Shown here: piece after piece, positions 1 to 5,306 of the stretch
Layout: each line of letters begins with the position of its first letter
Numbering within the stretch: the first letter of the stretch is position 1
DNA from: Desulfovibrionaceae bacterium UBA3823
GTDB lineage: Bacteria; Desulfobacterota; Desulfovibrionia; Desulfovibrionales; Desulfovibrionaceae
Direction of reading: 5' to 3'
NCBI GenBank assembly: GCA_002369295.1
Contig: DFDR01000171.1
Location: forward strand, 435-7,072
Length of the DNA stretch: 6,638 bases
Translations under genes and position numbers: made by a program
The notes under the pieces: generated by a model
Databases searched by the model: none
What the model was told of the DNA's origin: nothing
What the model saw: only the letters and a program-made list of their open reading frames with translations

Positions 1-270
1 CTGGTTGCCCAGGCCCTCGCCCTTGCTGGCGCCCCGGACAAGGCCGGCGATGTCGATGAAGTCGACGCTCGCGTAGATGGTCTTCTTCGGCTTGGCCTTG
101 GCCGTGAGCGCGTCGACGCGCGCGTCCGGCACGGCCACCGTGGCCTTGTTGGGCTCGATGGTGCAGAAGGGGTAGTTGGCGGCCTGGGCGTTCTGGGCCT
201 TGGTCAGGGCATTGAACAGGGTGGACTTGCCGACGTTGGGCAGGCCGACGATACCTATGCTGAGCGACAT
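1..270 (-). CDS. ychF: YchF/OLA1-family P-loop NTPase, N-terminal 90 residues (partial at left edge)
   Basis: YchF is a universally conserved cytoplasmic P-loop NTPase that associates with ribosomes and, unlike most TRAFAC GTPases, often prefers ATP. Only the first 90 codons are here, of a family usually about 365 residues long; the reading frame is open to base 1. Visible in order are the G1/Walker A motif GLPNVGKST (residues 9-17), the switch I segment PFCTIEPN (34-41, Thr37), and the G3 motif DIAG (73-76) followed by [14 protein letters not shown]. Leu77 occupies the position where classical GTPases carry the catalytic Gln, the hydrophobic substitution that defines HAS-type GTPases. The ATG at 270-268 is preceded by GGAGAAG with suitable spacing. 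The helical insertion and the TGS domain lie outside the window. The gene is separated from dxs by 147 nt and seems to have its own promoter. Identity is very secure. Confidence 0.96.
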   Translation of the reverse strand, partial: MSLSIGIVGLPNVGKSTLFNALTKAQNAQAANYPFCTIEPNKATVAVPDARVDALTAKAKPKKTIYASVDFIDIAGLVRGASKGEGLGNQ

Positions 271-306
271 GGCTTCTCCGTACAGTCTGAAAAGATGGGG
301 AGACGG

Positions 307-335
307 CTTATAGCGCCGTCCCGCCTGCGAGTAAA
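307..335 (-). promoter_or_regulatory. Predicted sigma70-type promoter for ychF
   Basis: Read on the minus strand, a -35-like TTTACT (330-335, 4 of 6 consensus) and a -10-like TATAAG (307-312, 5 of 6 consensus) are separated by exactly 17 bp. A start near 299-301 would give a 5' leader of about 30 nt before the ychF ATG. It is an AT-richer patch in GC-rich surroundings and lies in the only long gap between genes, which supports a real promoter, but this is a sequence-based prediction only. Confidence 0.6.
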
Positions 336-417
336 GGCGCCAGAAAGCAAGGCGTCAGGAGCCCGGCTGGGCGCCGGCACAGGGGGCCGCCGGATCCGGA
401 AAGGAGCGCGCGGGGGC

Positions 418-2313
418 CTAGGACCGGGCTGCCAGCTCGGTCACGGCGCGGACTATGCCCTCGACGTCGATGCCGAGATCCTCGCGCTGCTGGGCCTGGG
501 TGGCGTGCTCGACGAAGCGGTCCGGCACGCCGAGGCGCACGACCCTGCGCCCGTCGAGCAGGCCGCGGTCGCTGGCGAACTCGAGCACGGCGGATCCGAA
601 GCCGCCGGCCAGCGAGGCCTCCTCCACGGTGACTATCCTGTCGAAGCGCCGGAAGATGTCCTCCAGCTGGCGCTCGGGCAGGGGCTTGACCCAGACGGGG
701 TCGAAGACCAGCGGCATGAAGCCCTGGCGCATGTGGACCTCGAGGGCCGCGTCCAGAGCGGGATGCACGCGGTTGCCCAGGGCCAGCACGGCGACGCGCT
801 CGCCCTCCTGGACCACTTCGCCCTGGCCCAGGGGCAGGGCTTCGGGCTCTGCCGGCATGGGCACGCCGAAGGCCGCGCCTCTGGGGTAGCGCACGGCGCA
901 GGGAAGTCCCAGGTCGACGGCCGTCCTGAGACAGCGCGGGAGCATGGCTTCGTCTCTGGGGGCAAGCAGGTGCATGTTGGGGATGTGGCGCAGGAAGGCC
1001 ACGTCGAAGACGCCCTGGTGGGTGGAGCCGTCGTCGCCCACAAGGCCTGCGCGGTCCACGCAGAAGACCACGGGCAGGTTCTGCAGGCACACGTCGTGGA
1101 CTATCTGGTCGTAGGCGCGCTGCAGGAAGGTGGCGTAGATGCACACCAGAGGGCGCATGCCCTGGCAGGCGAGGCCGGCCGCGAAGGTGACGGCGTGCTG
1201 CTCGCAGATGCCGACGTCGAAGAAGCGATCGGGATGGGCCTTCTGGAAGAGCACCGTGCCCGTGCCGTCCGGCATGGCCGCCGTGATGGCGACAATGCGG
1301 GGATCCTTTTCGCCCAGGGCCACGCAGGCCTTGCCGAAGACGCCGGTGAAGCTCGGCGCCGTGCTCTTGCCGGGCAGGAACATGCCCGTTTCGGGGTCGA
1401 AGTGGCCCACGCCGTGGTAGTGGGTGGGGTCCTTCTCCGCAGGCGCGAAGCCCTTGCCCTTCTGGGTGTGCACGTGGAGCAGCACCGGCCCGTCCTCCAC
1501 GCCCGCTGCCATGGCCAGGTGGTGGCGCAGGGCGGGGATGTCGTGGCCGTCCACGGGGCCGATGTAGGCAAAGCGGAAGGCCTCGAAGAGCATGCCTGGC
1601 GTGAAGAAGGACTTGAAGCTCCACTCCCCGCGCTCGGCGTAGGTGGCGAGGTTGTCGCCGATGCGCGGAATGGTGCGCAGGAAGGAGAGCACGTCCTTGC
1701 GGGTCTGGCGGAACCAGCGCCTGGAGAGGTTCCTCGAGAGGAAGCGGGAAAGGGCGCCCACGTTGGGGGCAATGGACATCTCGTTGTCGTTGAGCACGAC
1801 GATGAGCTTCTTGCGCAGGTGGCCGGCCAGGTTGAGGCCCTCGAAGGCTTCGCCCGCAGTCAGGGAGCCGTCGCCGATGACGGCGACGACGCTGTAGTCC
1901 TTCCCTTCCAGATCCCTGGCCGTGGCCATGCCGAGGGAGGCGGAGATGGAGGTGGAGGAGTGGCCCACGCCGAAGAAGTCGTAGGGGCTCTCGGCAAGGC
2001 GCGGGAAGCCCGCCAGCCCTCCCCGGCGGCGCAGGGTGCCGAACTCGCGGTTCCTGCCGGTGAGGATCTTGTAGGCATAGGTCTGGTGCCCCACGTCCCA
2101 GACGAGCTTGTCCCGGTCGAGGTCGAATTCCGCAAGCAGGGCCAGGGTGAGCTCGACGGTGCCCAGCGAGGGGGCGAGATGGCCGCCGTTTTCCGAGCAC
2201 ACGGCAATGATGCGCCGGCGCAGCTCGCCGGCAAGGCGCTCCAGTTCCGCGTTGGTGAGCCGGCGCACGTCGCCGGGGCCCTGGATGGTTTCAAGAAGGG
2301 GTGTACTGTCCAT
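418..2313 (-). CDS. dxs: 1-deoxy-D-xylulose-5-phosphate synthase (DXS)
   Basis: DXS is the thiamine-diphosphate- and Mg-dependent cytoplasmic enzyme that joins pyruvate and glyceraldehyde 3-phosphate to give DXP, with CO2 loss. This is the first and usually flux-controlling step of the MEP pathway, and it also feeds thiamine and pyridoxal synthesis. The 631-residue length is normal. Visible motifs: GGHLAPSLG with the active-site His45, GVGHSSTS (115-122), the ThDP/Mg motif GDGSLTAGEAFEGLN (147-161) with ND at 175-176, and the linker IGPVDGHD (251-258). The pyrimidine domain has the catalytic Glu371 in CEQHAVTFAAGLA, Arg399 in FLQRAYDQ, His432 in THQG and RYPRG (475-479). These match the catalytic and phosphate-binding residues known from E. 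coli DXS. A C-terminal transketolase-like domain follows from about residue 500. The ATG lies 7 nt after the ispA stop and lacks a good Shine-Dalgarno, so coupled translation is likely. It is the last gene of the apparent operon. Confidence 0.98.
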   Translation of the reverse strand: MDSTPLLETIQGPGDVRRLTNAELERLAGELRRRIIAVCSENGGHLAPSLGTVELTLALLAEFDLDRDKLVWDVGHQTYAYKILTGRNREFGTLRRRGGLAGFPRLAESPYDFFGVGHSSTSISASLGMATARDLEGKDYSVVAVIGDGSLTAGEAFEGLNLAGHLRKKLIVVLNDNEMSIAPNVGALSRFLSRNLSRRWFRQTRKDVLSFLRTIPRIGDNLATYAERGEWSFKSFFTPGMLFEAFRFAYIGPVDGHDIPALRHHLAMAAGVEDGPVLLHVHTQKGKGFAPAEKDPTHYHGVGHFDPETGMFLPGKSTAPSFTGVFGKACVALGEKDPRIVAITAAMPDGTGTVLFQKAHPDRFFDVGICEQHAVTFAAGLACQGMRPLVCIYATFLQRAYDQIVHDVCLQNLPVVFCVDRAGLVGDDGSTHQGVFDVAFLRHIPNMHLLAPRDEAMLPRCLRTAVDLGLPCAVRYPRGAAFGVPMPAEPEALPLGQGEVVQEGERVAVLALGNRVHPALDAALEVHMRQGFMPLVFDPVWVKPLPERQLEDIFRRFDRIVTVEEASLAGGFGSAVLEFASDRGLLDGRRVVRLGVPDRFVEHATQAQQREDLGIDVEGIVRAVTELAARS

Positions 2314-2320
2314 GATTCAG

Positions 2321-3208
2321 CTATTTTACCCGCGTCACCGTGAAATTGGCAAGGCCGCGCAGGAAGTCCGCGTCCGGCCCCCCGTAGGCCGCAATGGCGG
2401 CTATGGCCTCGTCGGCATGGGCCCTGGCGAGCCGGCGGCTCTCCTCGAGGCCCACCAGGGAGGGATAGGTGCTCTTGTGCGCCTCGGCGTCCGAGCCCGC
2501 AGGCTTGCCGAGGGTTGCGGTGTCGCCCACCACGTCGAGGATGTCGTCGGCTATCTGGAAGGCCACGCCGAGGCTGGCGCCGAAGCGGCCGAAGGCCTCG
2601 AGATCCCGCTGGGGCGCGCCGGCAAGCAGGCAGCCGCAGACCACGGCCGCCCGGAGTATGGCGCCGGTCTTGAGGGCGTGCAGGTGCCTGAGCTCCTCCA
2701 GGGCTATGGCCTGCTCCTCGGCCTCCATGTCGAGCTGCTGGCCGCCGCACATGCCGAAGGAGCCGGCCGCGCAGGCAAACTCGCGCACGGCGGCCAGCAC
2801 CCGCTCTGCCGGCAGATCGCAGAGGGTCATGGCGCGGAAGGCGTCGGCCTGCAGGGCGTCGCCCGCCAGAATGGCCGTCGCCTCGCCGAAGGCCTTGTGG
2901 CAGGAGGGGCGGCCGCGGCGCAGGTCGTCGTCGTCCATGGCCGGCAGATCGTCGTGGATGAGCGAATAGGTGTGCACCATCTCCACGGCGCAGGCAAAGG
3001 GCAGCACCTTGTCCGCGGCCGTGCCGAAAAGCGAGGCTGCCGACAGGAGCAGCGCCGGCCGCAGGCGCTTGCCTCCCGCCATGAGGCTGTAGACCATGGC
3101 CTCCCTGAGGCGCAGGGGCGCGCCGGGATCGTCCGCGAAGCCCTGGAGCCTGGCCTCGACCATTGCGCCCAGCTCAGCCAGCCGGGCCTTCACTGCTTGG
3201 GAATCCAT
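2321..3208 (-). CDS. ispA: Farnesyl diphosphate synthase, bacterial type II (short-chain E-prenyltransferase)
   Basis: This all-helical cytoplasmic prenyltransferase condenses DMAPP with two IPP to farnesyl diphosphate, the precursor of quinone side chains and undecaprenyl phosphate. The 295-residue length is typical. Visible motifs: GGKRLRP (45-51) for diphosphate binding, the first Asp-rich motif DDLPAMD (86-92) followed by DDDLRRGRP, FGEATAILAGDAL (107-119), GGQQLDM (155-161), KTG (180-182), and the second Asp-rich motif DDILD (221-225) after FQIA. The two-residue insertion in the first motif (DDxxxxD), with Tyr81 five residues upstream, is the type II FPP synthase signature and resembles E. 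coli IspA closely; geranylgeranyl diphosphate as product cannot be fully excluded. The start at 3208 is fixed by the Shine-Dalgarno GGAGGT and by homology. The frame stays open upstream through most of xseB, but that stretch does not resemble the family. It is followed by dxs after 7 nt. Confidence 0.96.
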   Translation of the reverse strand: MDSQAVKARLAELGAMVEARLQGFADDPGAPLRLREAMVYSLMAGGKRLRPALLLSAASLFGTAADKVLPFACAVEMVHTYSLIHDDLPAMDDDDLRRGRPSCHKAFGEATAILAGDALQADAFRAMTLCDLPAERVLAAVREFACAAGSFGMCGGQQLDMEAEEQAIALEELRHLHALKTGAILRAAVVCGCLLAGAPQRDLEAFGRFGASLGVAFQIADDILDVVGDTATLGKPAGSDAEAHKSTYPSLVGLEESRRLARAHADEAIAAIAAYGGPDADFLRGLANFTVTRVK

Positions 3209-3215
3209 ACCTGCA

Positions 3216-3221
3216 ACCTCC
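3216..3221 (-). promoter_or_regulatory. Strong Shine-Dalgarno that sets the ispA start
   Basis: GGAGGT on the minus strand lies 7 nt before the ATG at 3208-3206. It is the best ribosome binding site in the operon. It supports this ATG against any in-frame start inside xseB. The 3' foot of a 7-bp hairpin (3222-3241) ends at the base immediately before it. Confidence 0.8.
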
Positions 3222-3241
3222 GCCGCGCCTGAGCGCGCGGC
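3222..3241 (-). promoter_or_regulatory. Perfect 7-bp GC hairpin abutting the ispA ribosome binding site
   Basis: In the transcript, GCCGCGC (3241-3235) pairs perfectly with GCGCGGC (3228-3222) around a 6-nt loop GCTCAG. The next base begins the GGAGGT Shine-Dalgarno. No U-tract follows, so it does not look like an intrinsic terminator. It could keep the ribosome site open, stabilise an ispA-dxs mRNA end, or have no role. The pairing is seen directly; the function is speculation. Confidence 0.5.
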
Positions 3242-3251
3242 CTGATCTGCC

Positions 3252-3272
3252 GGACAGGGCTTGGGCCTGCCC
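3252..3272 (-). promoter_or_regulatory. Hairpin just downstream of the xseB stop
   Basis: In the transcript, GGGCAGG (3272-3266) can pair with CCTGTCC (3258-3252), 7 pairs including one G-U, around the 7-nt loop CCCAAGC. It starts 9 nt after the xseB stop codon. There is no following U-tract. Together with the hairpin at 3222-3241 it fills most of the 73-nt xseB-ispA gap. Confidence 0.4.
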
Positions 3273-3281
3273 GAAGAACGT

Positions 3282-3656
3282 CTAGAAGGGAATTCGGTCC
3301 ATGCCGGCGTGGGAGAAGGGATCCAGGTCCTGGGAGCGCTCCCTGCCCCGTGCCGGCACGCTGCCCTGCACGCAGTCCTGGCGCCGTTCAGGGGCGCGCT
3401 CGAAGGCGTCGCCCGCCTCCTGGAGGAAGCGCTCGGCGTCCACGAGCTCGCCGCGCTGGGTTTCCAGCTCGTTTCTGGCCTCCTTGAGCTTCTGCCCGCA
3501 CCAGCGGACGCACTCGCAGGCCTCCTTGTAGAGCTCAACGCCGCGCTCAAGGTCGAGATCCTCTCCCTCGAGCTCCTCCACGATGGCGCGCAGGCGCTCC
3601 ATGCGGGCATTGAACCCGGGCTGGGGCTTGCCGCCCCGTTTCGTCGTCTCCGTCAT
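3282..3656 (-). CDS. xseB: Exodeoxyribonuclease VII small subunit, with extended C-terminal tail
   Basis: XseB is the small non-catalytic subunit of ExoVII, a cytoplasmic single-strand DNA exonuclease. In E. coli several XseB copies wrap the long helical region of each XseA. Residues 15-66 carry the family pattern: GFNARMERLRAIVEELEGED (15-34), then DLERGVELYKEA and a helix containing CGQKLKEARNELE (53-65), predicted as a helical hairpin. The protein is 124 residues against about 80 in E. coli. The excess is a charged tail from about residue 75, ending with LDPF at 111-114 and IPF at 122-124. The E. coli protein also ends in a Pro-Phe-containing acidic tail, so the surplus may be an insertion before a conserved tail rather than simple run-on; this is inference. 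The ATG at 3656 has a good Shine-Dalgarno AAGGAG (3664-3669) with 7-nt spacing, 36 nt after xseA. Small subunits of this family are weakly conserved, but position and pattern agree. Confidence 0.93.
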   Translation of the reverse strand: MTETTKRGGKPQPGFNARMERLRAIVEELEGEDLDLERGVELYKEACECVRWCGQKLKEARNELETQRGELVDAERFLQEAGDAFERAPERRQDCVQGSVPARGRERSQDLDPFSHAGMDRIPF

Positions 3657-3692
3657 GCTGCCTCTCCTTGAAGAATATGCACAGTCTGTTTC

Positions 3693-5294
3693 CTACGGCC
3701 TTGCGCCGGAAGACGCCAGCGCCGAAGCTTCGGGGGCCTTCTCCGGACCAGTTCCGTCAGCCGGCGCAACGGCCTTGACCACGGCCAGGAAGCTGCCGTC
3801 GGCCATGCGGATCCTGACTTCCCGGCCCGCTTCGAGCGCCTGGACGGAGCGCACTATCCTGCCCTCCCCGTCCGAGACGGCCGCAAAGCCGCGCTCGAGC
3901 ACGCGCTGGGGGCTTGCGGCCTCAAGGCGGAGCCTGAGCGATTCAAGGGCGTGCTCCCTGTCCTCGGCAAAGGCCTTTCCCGACGCCTTGAGCAGGCGGG
4001 ACATGCCGGCAAGCCGGCCCTGCTCCTGCTGGACGGCGCGCGCAAGGCCCCGGTGGAGCCGCAGGGCCAGCGCGCCCGTCTCCCTGGCCTTGGCAAGGAT
4101 GAGCGCCTGCGGCGTCCTGGCAAGGCGCCGCCTGGCCTCCGCCAGCCTTTCCCGCCCCTGGCCAAAGGCCATGTCGAGCGTCCTGCCTGCGCGCAGGGCA
4201 AGGGACGAGGCCTCCCTGGACGCCTGCTGGACCCGGAGGCCAAGCCCCCGGTGCAGACGGGCGGCAAGGCCTGCCAGATCGCGCGCCTGGCGGGCCATCT
4301 TCGCCTGGGGGGAGACCAGCCGGAGGCTCCTGCCAAGGGCGGAGAGCTCTCCGCCCTGGCGGGCGACAAGCCTCGCAAAGGCGTCTTTGGCCCTGGCAAA
4401 GGTCCCTTCCGCCCTGGCCGCCAGCTCCGTCCTCGGCTCCCAGAGCAGCTGCGCCGCCTGGGTGGGCGTCGAAGCGCGCAGGTCGGCCGTCATGTCGGCA
4501 AGGCAGGTGTCCACCTCGTGGCCTATGCCGGCAACCACGGGAAGCCTGGATTCGAAGACGGCCCTGGCCACGCGCTCGTCGTCGAAGCAGGCCAGATCCT
4601 GGACCGAGCCGCCGCCCCGGATGAGCACGATGCACTGGAGAGAGGGATCCTGGTTGGCCAGCGCCATGGCCTGGACGATGTCCGCCGGCGCCTCGTCGCC
4701 CTGCACGCGGACGGGAAAGAGCCTGATGCGCGCGCCGAGGCCCCGTCGGCGGGCGTTCTGCAGGAAGTCGTGGATAACGGCGCCCTGGGTCGAGGTGACC
4801 AGGGCGATCCGGGTGGGATTCAGGGGAACGGGGCGCTTGCGCTCCTCCTTGAAGAAGCCCTCCTTCGAGAGCTTGGCCCGAAGCCTCCTGAGCTCCAGAT
4901 CCCGCCTGCCCTGGGCGAGGTCGGTGACGCCCATGAAGACGAGCTGGTAGAGGCTCTTTCCCTTTTTGGCGTAGGCGTGGATCTCGCCGTCGCAGAGCAC
5001 CTCGCGGCCGGCAATGATCACCTCTTCGGGCTTCCTCGGCGGGTCGAAGCACTCGCCCGTCAGGACGTCGCGGGAAAGCATGCCGGCCAGCGCCCTGCCG
5101 TAGCTGATGCAGGTGAGGGACTCGCCCCCTTCGGTGAGGGTGAAGCCCGCCACGGGGCCGTAGGCCGAGCGCCTGAACCAGGGTTCGGCAATCTCGCCCG
5201 TGACGAGGACGCGGCCCTGGGCGCCGATGCCTGCCAGCAGGGAATCGACGCGGCGGGCCAGCTGGCTCACGGTGTAGCTGTACGTCGCTGCCAC
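3693..5294 (-). CDS. xseA: Exodeoxyribonuclease VII large subunit
   Basis: XseA is the catalytic subunit of ExoVII, which degrades single-stranded DNA from both ends to oligonucleotides in repair and mismatch excision. Order of parts: N-terminal OB-fold-like DNA-binding domain (about 5-122, beginning YTVSQLARRVDSLL and containing VTGEI at 31-35); catalytic domain (about 130-285) with GAVIHDFLQN (171-180), RGGGS (226-230), FDDERVARA (237-245), GHEVD (258-262) and DLRASTPTQAA (271-281). A long Ala/Arg/Leu-rich helical region (about 285-460) carries regular repeats, and SPQRVLERGFAAV (461-473) opens the conserved C-terminal module, ended by a Pro/Ala/Ser tail. The length of 533 exceeds the 456 of E. 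coli, through the helical region, tail and parts of the N-domain. The start is GTG at 5294, 12 nt after the proS stop, with a weak GGGA site 7 nt ahead. No other plausible start lies near, and the N-terminus aligns with the family there. Confidence 0.96.
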   Translation of the reverse strand: MAATYSYTVSQLARRVDSLLAGIGAQGRVLVTGEIAEPWFRRSAYGPVAGFTLTEGGESLTCISYGRALAGMLSRDVLTGECFDPPRKPEEVIIAGREVLCDGEIHAYAKKGKSLYQLVFMGVTDLAQGRRDLELRRLRAKLSKEGFFKEERKRPVPLNPTRIALVTSTQGAVIHDFLQNARRRGLGARIRLFPVRVQGDEAPADIVQAMALANQDPSLQCIVLIRGGGSVQDLACFDDERVARAVFESRLPVVAGIGHEVDTCLADMTADLRASTPTQAAQLLWEPRTELAARAEGTFARAKDAFARLVARQGGELSALGRSLRLVSPQAKMARQARDLAGLAARLHRGLGLRVQQASREASSLALRAGRTLDMAFGQGRERLAEARRRLARTPQALILAKARETGALALRLHRGLARAVQQEQGRLAGMSRLLKASGKAFAEDREHALESLRLRLEAASPQRVLERGFAAVSDGEGRIVRSVQALEAGREVRIRMADGSFLAVVKAVAPADGTGPEKAPEASALASSGARP

Positions 5295-5306
5295 GGGCGG
5301 ATCCCG

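Noticed and set aside
336..417. Possible dxs terminator: GGCGCC repeats at 370-375 and 336-341 followed by TTTA, plus a small CCGGC/GCCGG hairpin between 369 and 383
   Set aside because: The loop of the first pair is 28 nt long, the U-tract has only three residues, and the second stem has 5 bp. In such GC-rich sequence these can arise by chance, so no intrinsic terminator is called.
308..2200. A 630-codon open frame on the minus strand out of phase with dxs
   Set aside because: Its product is Arg/Pro/Gly-rich low-complexity sequence typical of an off-frame read of high-GC coding DNA.
295..2343. A 682-codon open frame on the plus strand covering the whole of dxs
   Set aside because: It is the antisense shadow of a GC-rich gene. 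Its product is Ala/Gly/His/Glu-rich with no recognisable domain, while the opposite frame encodes complete DXS with all catalytic residues.
3209..3610. N-terminal extension of ispA by 134 codons to an ATG at 3610
   Set aside because: The extension overlaps xseB out of frame, resembles no prenyltransferase, and the internal ATG at 3208 has a strong Shine-Dalgarno and fits the family length.
3657..3692. AT-richer xseA-xseB gap with a TATTCT as a possible -10 element
   Set aside because: No -35-like hexamer lies at suitable spacing, and the gap is explained by the xseB ribosome binding site.
3583..4950. A 455-codon plus-strand frame opposite xseA, and a 369-codon out-of-phase minus frame at 3943-5052
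   Set aside because: Both are rich in Ala, Arg, Ser, Pro or Gly without motifs, and xseA in the correct frame has a full set of family motifs.
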